The translations under genes were made by a program, and so were the position numbers. Under the pieces are notes generated by a model, which searched no databases, was not told the DNA's origin, and saw only the letters and a program-made list of their open reading frames with translations. Shown piece after piece: positions 53,738 through 60,828 of a DNA stretch of 60,828 nucleotides (within the stretch, counting starts at the first letter, position 1; each line of letters starts with the position of its first letter). Source of the DNA: Candidatus Zixiibacteriota bacterium (GTDB taxonomy: Bacteria; Zixibacteria; MSB-5A5; GN15; FEB-12); contig JBFMDV010000012.1 in NCBI GenBank assembly GCA_040753875.1, positions 1 through 60,828 of the forward strand, written 5' to 3'.

Positions 53738-54082
53738 GCTCGCTCCTATGTTATTCGTTCGTATTCGTCGTAAGGTGCGTCTGCCTCCAGGCAATCCGCC
53801 GCAGGCATGTGACGCTGTGCCAAGGCCGCATCCATGCTTTTACCATTAAACGTCATAAATCACAAAACAGTTCAACACGTTATCAATACGTTTGCGTGTC
53901 ACCTCCTGACATGGCAGGTCGTTGCAGTCCTTGCAGTTGCTTCTCGGTCATAACTCACCTGTTGTCCAACATAGGGCGGGCCCGAGGGGGAGTCAATAAA
54001 AAAAGTGGCGGTCTTTGAGGAGACAAAGGGCGGGGCAGGCGCCGTGTCCTGCCCCGCAGAAAGCTAAAAAACTACGGCAAAA
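53738..54082. other. Non-coding gap between secreted-protein genes, with a short possible leader
   Basis: No long gene is present. On the - strand a 22-codon frame (53883-53951) follows AGGTGAGTT; its status is uncertain. The hairpin CGGGGCAGG...CCTGCCCCG at 54031-54056 lies after the subtilase stop and probably ends that transcript, although its T-run is weak. The remaining sequence shows no promoter I can defend. Confidence 0.4.
54031..54056 (-). terminator. Hairpin downstream of the second subtilase
   Basis: CGGGGCAGG and CCTGCCCCG form a perfect 9-bp stem with an 8-nt loop, 27 nt after the - strand stop. The following sequence on the - strand is CCCTTTGTC, so termination is probable but not certain. 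Confidence 0.55.
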
Positions 54083-56458
54083 TCACGCCGGGGGCGGCGG
54101 ACCGCCGAAGAACAGGTAATCGACCAGATACGAAAGGTCGCTGATATCGATACCACCAAGCCCATCAACGTTTCCGGCGTACGGGTCAGGCGCTGGACCG
54201 CCGAAAAACAGGAAATCGATCATCGCCTGGAGGTCCGAAATATCCACGGCGCCATCGTTGGTCAGATCACCCCGCAGAGTCTGCCGGACTTTGATTTTCG
54301 GGATCTTCCAGACTGGCCAGTAGCTCCCCCAAATCGAAGCCATGTACGGTGTCCGAGTTCCGATGGTGATGGTGTCAAATGTGACCACCGTGCCCTTGGG
54401 GGCGTTGGACGGCACATTGATAAAGAGCTTCAACACCACTCCCGTGTCGGCGGGAAGATAGTTGGAATTGGTGCCGGAATACGACTTCAGGAAGATGGCG
54501 TATTGTTTCAGGGATGGCACAAACGACGAATACTGGGCCTGCGCGAAATACGAAGCACGAGTTCCGACAACCGAGAAAGAGTCGAGCGTGATGTTGGCCG
54601 TATTCTGCATGCTGAAGGCATACTGCAGTTCCTTGATTGGCGACGTATTGTGGAGGTAAATGGGGATTGTCACCTTGGACGGCCGTTCTACAATCATTGA
54701 GTCGGTGCCAGCCGTGTCGGCCCGCGCCCAGATGTAGCTCAGCAATTGCTCTTCACCATCGCCGACCGCATCGGTGATTCTCAGCCCAACATCGTAGACG
54801 CCATTCGGTCCGGCCGTCGTATAGGTATGCAACGGGTTTTGCGCCATCGAGGTGCCCCCGTCGCCGAATGTCCAATCCCACGAGCTCGGCGTGTTGGGCG
54901 AAAGGTCGGAGAAATTCACCGTCAGCGGCACATTTCCGGACAATACGTCGCCGCTGAATTTGGCGTTGCCCACGCTCGACAGGGCGGTATTCGCATTCAC
55001 GCGCCCCCAGCCAAGCTGGCCGGCATAGGTGGGATTGATGGCGTCGATCGGATCGGCAGTCATCATGATCAATGAATCGACCTGGTTCCTTGTCAACGAT
55101 GGGTTCGCCGAGCGAATAAGCGCGTTAAGACCGGTTACAACCGGCGCGGACATGGAAGTACCGTCCAGAATTGCCGTGGTGGGTGTGTAGAAATTCGAGT
55201 ACGTGGAGAGGATACTCACGCCCGGCGCACAGACATCGATCCAACTCCCGTAGTTCGAGAAGTCAGCCAGAAAATCACCTGAATTGGTAGCTGCCACCGA
55301 CATGACACCTGTGCGAACGTCCTCCCAGCCGGCCACGCTCGATGTATCGTTCCCAGCCGAGTGAATGAACGAACAGCCGCTGGTGATGGCGTTGTCAATC
55401 GCAGCCGCTTCGGTCGAATTAAACGACCCGCCACCAAAACTGGCGTTGATCGCTTTCGCGCCATTGGCAACGGCATAGTTTATGGCGTTGGCGACGTCAT
55501 TGCTGTTCAGCGTGCCGCGACCGTCGGCGCGTGTCCCACCGGCTCGGACGCACATGATACGCACGCCCCGAAATGAGCGATGTCCACCGAACCAGCCTCC
55601 GGCCATACCGGTGACATTAAGTGTATTGTTAGTCATCGCGGCAGCAATACCGGCAACATGCGTGCCGTGCCCATTGTGGTCATTGGGATCCCAGTCCGGC
55701 GTGCCGCCATCCTCACCCGGATAGGTGCCGCCGGAAATACTGGTGACGAAATCCCAACCGATCAGATCATCAATGAAACCGTTGCCGTCATCATCGATAT
55801 TGTTCCGGTCGTCCAGACTATCGGCGACCACGCCATCGTGGTCAAGATCTTCGCCCGGGTTCACCCAGATGTTCCCGGTGAGATCGGTATGCTTGAAGTT
55901 CACCCCGGTGTCTATAATGGCGATCTTGATGGTGTCGGCGCCAGTCTCAATGTCCCACGCTGTGTACACGTTGGGGTCAGGTCCGGGTGGCTCCATGTGC
56001 CACTGGCTCGGCCACTGGGGGTCGTTGGGCGATGCATCGACCGTCATAGTCCAGACCGGTTCGGCGACCCGCACGTGGGGGTTCTGCATGAGATCGGTGA
56101 TGACCGCGCGAACATCGCGACTTTCCGGGAAAGAAAGCTCGTAGAAACGGGTCAGGTCTTTCAGCCCGGAGTTGATCTCCGGCTTGCGTGCATTGGTGAA
56201 CACCGGCCGGGCATTGTCTACCTGGTTGTCATCGAGGATCTTGTCGAGCGAAGCGACCCCAAACCTCACCTTCCCGAAGCTGAGGGCCATCCTAGCAACA
56301 TCCACACCGTCCTCCATCTGAACGGTGACTTTCCCCTTGACCATTTCCGTTTTGAACGGCGCCTGCCCCGGGTAGACCCGGGCCGACGCGTCTGACCCCA
56401 TTAGGGCCAGTCCGAGTACGGCAGGGGCGAGGGCGCGCAGAGCCAACCATCGTGTCAT
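54083..56458 (-). CDS. Secreted S8 protease with PKD and dockerin-like domains
   Basis: A 791-residue secreted subtilase. A signal peptide (WLALRALAPAVLGLALMGSD, cleaved near ASA) starts at the ATG at 56458, which has GGAG 9 nt upstream; ATG 56491 is also open. The catalytic triad is D183 (IAIIDTGVN), H264 (GHGTHVAG) and S435 (GTSMSAPVV), all canonical. A PKD domain follows (near LTVNFSDLSPNTPSSWDWTF), then a beta domain. The dockerin-like tail reads DLTNDGAVDISDLQAMIDFL then GGIDISDLSYLVDYLFFGG. It likely degrades external protein while cell-bound or assembled by the tail. Confidence 0.92.
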   Translation of the reverse strand: MTRWLALRALAPAVLGLALMGSDASARVYPGQAPFKTEMVKGKVTVQMEDGVDVARMALSFGKVRFGVASLDKILDDNQVDNARPVFTNARKPEINSGLKDLTRFYELSFPESRDVRAVITDLMQNPHVRVAEPVWTMTVDASPNDPQWPSQWHMEPPGPDPNVYTAWDIETGADTIKIAIIDTGVNFKHTDLTGNIWVNPGEDLDHDGVVADSLDDRNNIDDDGNGFIDDLIGWDFVTSISGGTYPGEDGGTPDWDPNDHNGHGTHVAGIAAAMTNNTLNVTGMAGGWFGGHRSFRGVRIMCVRAGGTRADGRGTLNSNDVANAINYAVANGAKAINASFGGGSFNSTEAAAIDNAITSGCSFIHSAGNDTSSVAGWEDVRTGVMSVAATNSGDFLADFSNYGSWIDVCAPGVSILSTYSNFYTPTTAILDGTSMSAPVVTGLNALIRSANPSLTRNQVDSLIMMTADPIDAINPTYAGQLGWGRVNANTALSSVGNAKFSGDVLSGNVPLTVNFSDLSPNTPSSWDWTFGDGGTSMAQNPLHTYTTAGPNGVYDVGLRITDAVGDGEEQLLSYIWARADTAGTDSMIVERPSKVTIPIYLHNTSPIKELQYAFSMQNTANITLDSFSVVGTRASYFAQAQYSSFVPSLKQYAIFLKSYSGTNSNYLPADTGVVLKLFINVPSNAPKGTVVTFDTITIGTRTPYMASIWGSYWPVWKIPKIKVRQTLRGDLTNDGAVDISDLQAMIDFLFFGGPAPDPYAGNVDGLGGIDISDLSYLVDYLFFGGPPPPA

Positions 56459-56684
56459 AGTGGCTTTCTCCATATATCTGAGAGCATCCATTTCTTCGTT
56501 CTCTTGACTATAACGACACAAAGGGGCCGATTTTTAACGGCCGGAACGCAGGCACCACAAGGGGTTGATTGTCCGGCAGGAAGTGAGGATCTGCCGCAGA
56601 CGACATCCTGCCCGCCGGTGGCAGACTTCCATCGACCTGCGAGAGTACGGCTCTAATATACGGCAACTGACCGCCCGTTCCAAG

Positions 56685-56721
56685 CAAAAAAAGAACGGCC
56701 ACCCCGGTTTCCGGGGTGGCC
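56685..56721 (-). terminator. Strong intrinsic terminator of the dockerin-tailed protein gene
   Basis: GGCCACCCCGG-TTT-CCGGGGTGGCC is a perfect 11-bp stem (56697-56721) followed on the - strand by GTTCTTTTTTTG. It lies 33 nt past the stop codon of the 56755-60060 gene. Confidence 0.9.
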
Positions 56722-56754
56722 GCGTCAGTCAATTCGACAGCGTGCAGAACTGGC

Positions 56755-59700
56755 TTAGCAGTTCGGGAGCGACGCGCCGAAGAACAGGAAGTCGATCAAC
56801 AACTGCAGGTCCGAGATGTCCACAGACAACGATTTGTCGACATCGTTCTCCTCAGCGCAATCCGAGATGGCGCCGCCAAAGAACAGATAGTCCACCATCG
56901 CCGACAGGTCGGAAATGTCGACCAGATCGCCAGGATCACCGTCAACGTTACCCGTCGTGCCGTTGCAGCAGCTCTCGATCAACACTGGACAGGCCCGTAC
57001 GTTCCAGCGATACCATTCTCTCGCTTTCTGGACCGACTGTATAAGATCCGTCGTGGTGCCGTTTCTTACAGTGATGAGCACCGAGTACACCACCACCGTG
57101 TCGCCGGCAGCCAGCGAGAAGTTGTTCTTGAACGTCATGGCCAGGTGCTGGTCATCCTTCGTCGGCTCAGCCGAGTAGCCCGGATTCTGCATGTTGGCCC
57201 AGAGTTCCGACGCCACAAAGCCGTTGTTGCCGAACACGAAGTCACTGTTCAGCGCCGTATAAGCACCGTACAGATCTCTCTTATTCGAGCACGGCTCGCT
57301 GGCAAACTGCGCATCGGTATACATGCCGAGTAGGGCGATACCGGCGAACCGGCGATCGTTATCCTGGCACTCATGCCCCGGCTTATCCTGATTGTACTCA
57401 CCACCCTGCTGATACATCAGCCGCAGTGAATCAATAAAGCCGGCGGTGTTGTCCGCGCCGGAGTCGGACGGCACATCCCAGTCAAACGCTTCACCCATCG
57501 TGATGTTGCTGACGGTGGCGTTCTTGTACGGGAACAGCGTCCATTTCTGGATCATGAAGTTACAGCTATCGCCATCCAGCGGCGCCCAGACTGTCTCTTC
57601 CAACGCCAGCGAAGAGTCGACCGTCACCATCTGGTCGGTCTGGTACTTCTGGTACTTGGATGTGATGGTCTTGCCGCGGCTGAAGATCGGGGCAACCTTG
57701 TCGGCCACCGGCTTGAAACCGGTCGTGTCGATGTAGTTGTCGCCGAAAATGGCCCAGCTGGCGCGATACGTGGACGGAGTCGGCTTGGTGATGATGATCG
57801 GCGAGCCGTCATACATGTACACCTTGGAATTGCCGAGCACCGAGTCGAGCTGGTCGCAGTCGCCGAAGTCGAAGTAATCCAGGTTGACCTTCTCCTTGCC
57901 TTCGGCGCCCATATTGCCACCATTGGTGAACACTAGACGCGTACAGGCCGTGGAGACGGTGTCACGATAGAGCGGGACCACCGTATCGGCCACCAGGGCG
58001 TCGATCGGGACAACGATTGAATCCAACGGATCCGGTGAATTCGACTTCAAAAAGACATAGCCGGTCAGGTGCACGTTGGTGCCGGGCGTATTGATGGCGC
58101 CCCCCACGTTCAACGTGATGTCCATGGTCGCGGTATTGCCCACGCCGGCCGGAATGTTGATACCACCCGTGGTCGAGATACCCAGCCAGGTGCCTGGACC
58201 AAGCGTCTGCACCTTGCCGATACCACCAGCCGGTATGTTGCAGGTCACGTTACCGGAATTCTCCATGGTAACTGTGATCGTCTTCGCCTGGCCATGTTTG
58301 GCATAGTTCGGGAAAACGATCTGAGCCGGCGAGACGTTCAGAATCGGGTTCGGGACGGCAGGGACACACTTGAAGCGAACCCACTTCATGGTATTCGGCG
58401 TCAGAACGCCCTGGTCGATGGTCGGAATGCCCGAGCCGGCGATCTTGTCGTTCAGAAACAGGATGTGTGTGTAGTAGTTGGTCGTGAACGACGGATCCAG
58501 GTCTACGGTCGCTTCGACCGGCCAGGTCAGCCCGCCGAATGCCGCTTCATCCATACCGTACGGAGCGATCGACGGATAGTTGTCGTCATCGCACACGCCG
58601 TTGAATCCGGCCGAGTCGCAACCAGGCGTACGGCTGTTAGTGATGTCACGGGCGCGATCCCATAACGTGCCGGTGACTGAGTCAGAAACGGACACATAGA
58701 TATCGCCGTTGGCCGCCCAGAACGCATCGGCACCGGCCAGGTTGGCGCAGTCGTTCAGCACGCCAGCCGGACGGTCGTTGTACTGCTCGAACGTCACATA
58801 GAACCGGTTGCTGCACTGGCCGATCTGGACACGGCCGACGTTCATGACGTTAATGCCACCGGCGCAAGTGCCCGGGGCCCACTCGGCGTTGTGCACGGTG
58901 CTGATGGTGCCGGTACCACCGCTCGTCTGCGCCCACGCCAGCACACGGCACTCACGGCCGACCGTGGCGCCAGTCGCATAAGCGTCCGCCGGGAACACCC
59001 AGGCGTTCCACACCAGGCGGACTTTGTCGTTCTGATCGATAAGGCCGGCGCATTCGAGCCATGGACGATGACCAGCCGTGTTCGGCGGGTTGTTCGTCAC
59101 GTTGTACCGGGGGCTCCAGGTCAGACCGGCGTCCGTCGACTCCATCATGTAGATGTCGTTGTCGTCGGAGTTATTCTTGATCTTTCCTTCCGGTGACTTG
59201 TTGACCCAGGCGAGTGCCACCTTCTTGGAGGTCCGGGACGTCATCACGGTCTGCGAAATGAAGTCTCCGGTATCAACCGCCATCCCGGTCCAGGTGCCGG
59301 CATCCTTTTTCCCCTGCTTGCGTGCCAGTTGATACGCGTTGGCGCCGTCACCGCAGCTAAAGGTAAACGTGACAGTATCGGTCCCGTTCACCAGATAGGC
59401 CACCTGGGGCCATATGATCTGGTCGCCAGCCGGCAGGCCGCCGATGTGCGAGACAGCGTCCGGGACAGCCGAACCAGCACCCCAGAAGCAGCTCGCTGCG
59501 AAACCGTCGTAATAGGTATGGGTACGAAACGGATCGGCATCGGTGGCACGACGGTGTCCGGACACAATACCGGCGGCATCCGACGGGTCGACCGATATAG
59601 CTATGAATCCGCCACGCTCGCCAGGACCCTGAATCAAACAGCCGGTGCCGGCGGTCTGCGGCCAGGTTCCCGATGATGCATCAAACACGTTGTAGCCATA

Positions 59701-60060
59701 GACACGACCGGTGTTATAGTCGGTAGTTGGCAGGAACGTGTATGCAAAGTGAATATACGGATCTTTTTCCCAGGTGATCGCGCGGGGAAGACTCCCGTTG
59801 GTCATCAGGTCCATATAGTTGTTCACCCGCACGTTGGAGCCTGGCGAAGCCGACGGCTGCGCTCCGCCCAGGGAGATGGCCGGAGCGTTCTTGTCCATAC
59901 TGGAACTGGTCGCGGTCGCAGGCTCCTGGACGATGAACGCGCGCGGCGCCAGCTTGTACCGGTTGAGCAATTCCGGACGGCTCACCGCTTCGGCCGCCGC
60001 GGCAATCAGTGTCACCAGCAGCACGGCTACCAGCAACAATGACCAAAGTTTTCTTGTCAT
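56755..60060 (-). CDS. Large secreted protein with Asp-box propeller and dockerin-like tail
   Basis: A 1101-residue secreted protein. The signal peptide is LWSLLLVAVLLVTLIAAAAEA. Residues about 60-560 look like a beta-propeller, with an Asp-box (STDAGLTW near 310) as in sialidase-type folds. About 570-690 is an Ig-like domain (LNVSPAQIVFPNYAKHGQAK). About 700-1010 is unassigned. The final 70 residues are the dockerin-like tail: LVDISDLSAMVDYLFFGGAI, then SVDISDLQLLIDFLFFGASL and C-terminal PNC. AAGGAG lies 6-7 nt before the ATG. No enzymatic residue set can be assigned; binding or structural role likely. Confidence 0.85.
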   Translation of the reverse strand: MTRKLWSLLLVAVLLVTLIAAAAEAVSRPELLNRYKLAPRAFIVQEPATATSSSMDKNAPAISLGGAQPSASPGSNVRVNNYMDLMTNGSLPRAITWEKDPYIHFAYTFLPTTDYNTGRVYGYNVFDASSGTWPQTAGTGCLIQGPGERGGFIAISVDPSDAAGIVSGHRRATDADPFRTHTYYDGFAASCFWGAGSAVPDAVSHIGGLPAGDQIIWPQVAYLVNGTDTVTFTFSCGDGANAYQLARKQGKKDAGTWTGMAVDTGDFISQTVMTSRTSKKVALAWVNKSPEGKIKNNSDDNDIYMMESTDAGLTWSPRYNVTNNPPNTAGHRPWLECAGLIDQNDKVRLVWNAWVFPADAYATGATVGRECRVLAWAQTSGGTGTISTVHNAEWAPGTCAGGINVMNVGRVQIGQCSNRFYVTFEQYNDRPAGVLNDCANLAGADAFWAANGDIYVSVSDSVTGTLWDRARDITNSRTPGCDSAGFNGVCDDDNYPSIAPYGMDEAAFGGLTWPVEATVDLDPSFTTNYYTHILFLNDKIAGSGIPTIDQGVLTPNTMKWVRFKCVPAVPNPILNVSPAQIVFPNYAKHGQAKTITVTMENSGNVTCNIPAGGIGKVQTLGPGTWLGISTTGGINIPAGVGNTATMDITLNVGGAINTPGTNVHLTGYVFLKSNSPDPLDSIVVPIDALVADTVVPLYRDTVSTACTRLVFTNGGNMGAEGKEKVNLDYFDFGDCDQLDSVLGNSKVYMYDGSPIIITKPTPSTYRASWAIFGDNYIDTTGFKPVADKVAPIFSRGKTITSKYQKYQTDQMVTVDSSLALEETVWAPLDGDSCNFMIQKWTLFPYKNATVSNITMGEAFDWDVPSDSGADNTAGFIDSLRLMYQQGGEYNQDKPGHECQDNDRRFAGIALLGMYTDAQFASEPCSNKRDLYGAYTALNSDFVFGNNGFVASELWANMQNPGYSAEPTKDDQHLAMTFKNNFSLAAGDTVVVYSVLITVRNGTTTDLIQSVQKAREWYRWNVRACPVLIESCCNGTTGNVDGDPGDLVDISDLSAMVDYLFFGGAISDCAEENDVDKSLSVDISDLQLLIDFLFFGASLPNC

Positions 60061-60782
60061 GCGTTGCTCCTTTCGAGCACTTAGAATAGTTCCCAGCTTA
60101 CTTTCTGAAAGACCACTTCACGATCAGATGATCGGAAATGTGAGCAATGGCGCAGTCGCATTTCAGACACACACGACCGCGTATCGGCTACTCTTCGCTG
60201 TGAATTCACCTCCTTTCGGCACGTCCTAATGACTTTGCCCTGCACATATGGGAGCTGGTTTCCCTTCGCAGTGAAGTAATGTGGCTGCTTCTGTAGTAAT
60301 CGCTCAATAAAGCTCAGTATGGTCCGGAAAAGACATAATGTAGATGCGCCCCCACGTCATCCCGGCTTCCGCGTGGTCCGCGCGGAAGTACCAATGTCTC
60401 AGCCCCGGTGGGTGAGCGAAGGGTATAGGCGCTGTTCCCAACCGGACCGTTAATAATATATACCTACCCTCTCTCTTTTACAAGAAAAAAAGCACCCTCC
60501 TCCCCTCCCCAAAAGGCCAGCTGGCATACCCCTATTCCGCGCCTACGGGTACGCTTCCCAACCATTCCGCACCTCCAACGAGGGCCTTGCTGCCCCTGGG
60601 CCAGGACTGTAGTCCCAAGCCCGCTGGCGGTTGGGGGCTCGGCTCAATTGGCCCGGAGGGGCCGGGCGCTTTGATTGGCCGACCTGAGCCGCCCGCCAAA
60701 CAAAATGGCCGCCCCCGGAGTATCCGGGGACGGCCGAGCTCTCGGCTGACGCCTCACGGCGTCACCGCGTTCTGCCCCTGTC
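60061..60782. other. Long non-coding region upstream of the large secreted-protein gene
   Basis: 722 bp without a supported gene. Structures: the hairpin CTTCCGCG/CGCGGAAG at 60366-60388, of a shape common in dispersed repeats; a GC-rich, pyrimidine-rich stretch at 60460-60680; and a terminator for the upstream gene at 60707-60735. On the - strand a strong Shine-Dalgarno-like sequence, AAAGGAGGTGAATTCA (60201-60216), lies about 140 nt before the ATG with no proper start codon at normal spacing. Confidence 0.5.
60701..60735 (-). terminator. Intrinsic terminator of the partial right-edge gene
   Basis: GGCCGCCCCCGGAG...CCGGGGACGGCC forms a long GC stem with one mismatch. It is followed on the - strand by ATTTTGTTT, 48 nt after the stop at 60783. 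Similar in style to the 56697 terminator. Confidence 0.75.
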
Positions 60783-60828
60783 CTAACAGTTCGGCAAAGA
60801 AGCCCCAAAGAACAGGAAGTCGATCAAC
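60783..60828 (-). CDS. Partial gene: C-terminus of a second dockerin-tailed secreted protein
   Basis: Only the last 14 codons and stop are inside the window. The translated end is LIDFLFFGASLPNC, identical in protein sequence to the end of the 56755-60060 protein. The DNA differs at seven codons including the stop (TAG against TAA), all without changing an amino acid. A dedicated terminator follows. It is probably a tandem paralogue of the large secreted protein; the rest lies beyond the edge. Confidence 0.8.
   Translation of the reverse strand, partial: LIDFLFFGASLPNC

Noticed and set aside
1-60828. tRNA, rRNA, CRISPR, transposase, integrase or phage genes.
   Set aside because: Read through both strands; no tRNA-like, direct-repeat spacer or mobile-element gene signature was seen.

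Overview
The window reads as a chromosomal segment of an uncultivated Gram-negative bacterium of the FCB superphylum, most likely Candidatus Zixibacteria or a near relative. That is an inference from gene content. Three secreted proteins, plus the partial gene at the right edge, end in dockerin-like tails with the consensus DISDL...LxDFLFFGG. One protein carries a Bacteroidetes-type (T9SS-like) C-terminal sorting domain. The cbb3 oxidase has a fused CcoN-CcoO subunit and a one-heme CcoP. There are no rRNA or tRNA genes, CRISPR arrays, phage genes or transposases, so this looks like stable, gene-dense core or flexible genome.

Layout. 0.1-5.3 kb (- strand): heavy-metal RND efflux pump, an adaptor with four Cys/His metal-binding repeats, and a small Cys-rich secreted protein. 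5.6-13.8 kb (+): a complete cbb3 oxidase and assembly operon (ccoI, ccoS, ccoNO, ccoQ, ccoP, ccoG, ccoH and a DsbD_2/SafE-type membrane protein), divergent from the efflux genes. Copper export and copper supply to the oxidase therefore share one locus. 13.8-26.3 kb: a signalling or metabolic island built from three PPDK_N-type ATP-grasp proteins (one with two receiver domains, one with a sensor and a nucleotidyltransferase domain), NADP-type glutamate dehydrogenase, a NarL-type response regulator, and a metallophosphoesterase. 26.5-31.3 kb: secreted subtilase with dockerin-like tail, a beta-propeller lipoprotein and a seven-heme NapC/NirT-type cytochrome.

31.4-38.6 kb (-): one run of diguanylate cyclase, nagZ, anmK, SpoIID-family protein, OmpA-family protein and 2'-5' RNA ligase-like protein, i.e. 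peptidoglycan cleavage and recycling plus an envelope anchor. 38.8-42.5 kb: cstA, a DUF3592 protein and a bactofilin-like membrane protein. 42.5-50.1 kb (-): otsA, otsB, DUF5752, treT, a CPA2-type antiporter, an NAD(P)-binding protein and ggt, seven genes that are tightly packed and often overlap by 4 bp. They encode two independent routes to trehalose plus ion and glutathione functions. 50.3-60.8 kb (-): GH35-like glycosidase, then secreted proteins with T9SS-like or dockerin-like tails, and a second dockerin-tailed gene cut by the window edge.

Best candidate for an undescribed system: the PPDK_N island at 14.7-25.5 kb. All three large proteins keep the ATP-grasp half of pyruvate phosphate dikinase/PEP synthase, but no phosphohistidine swivelling domain or PEP-binding barrel is visible. 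Instead they share a C-terminal module with motifs GRWGS and G(S/T)HFF. The conserved histidine of that module may be the phosphate acceptor; this is a hypothesis.
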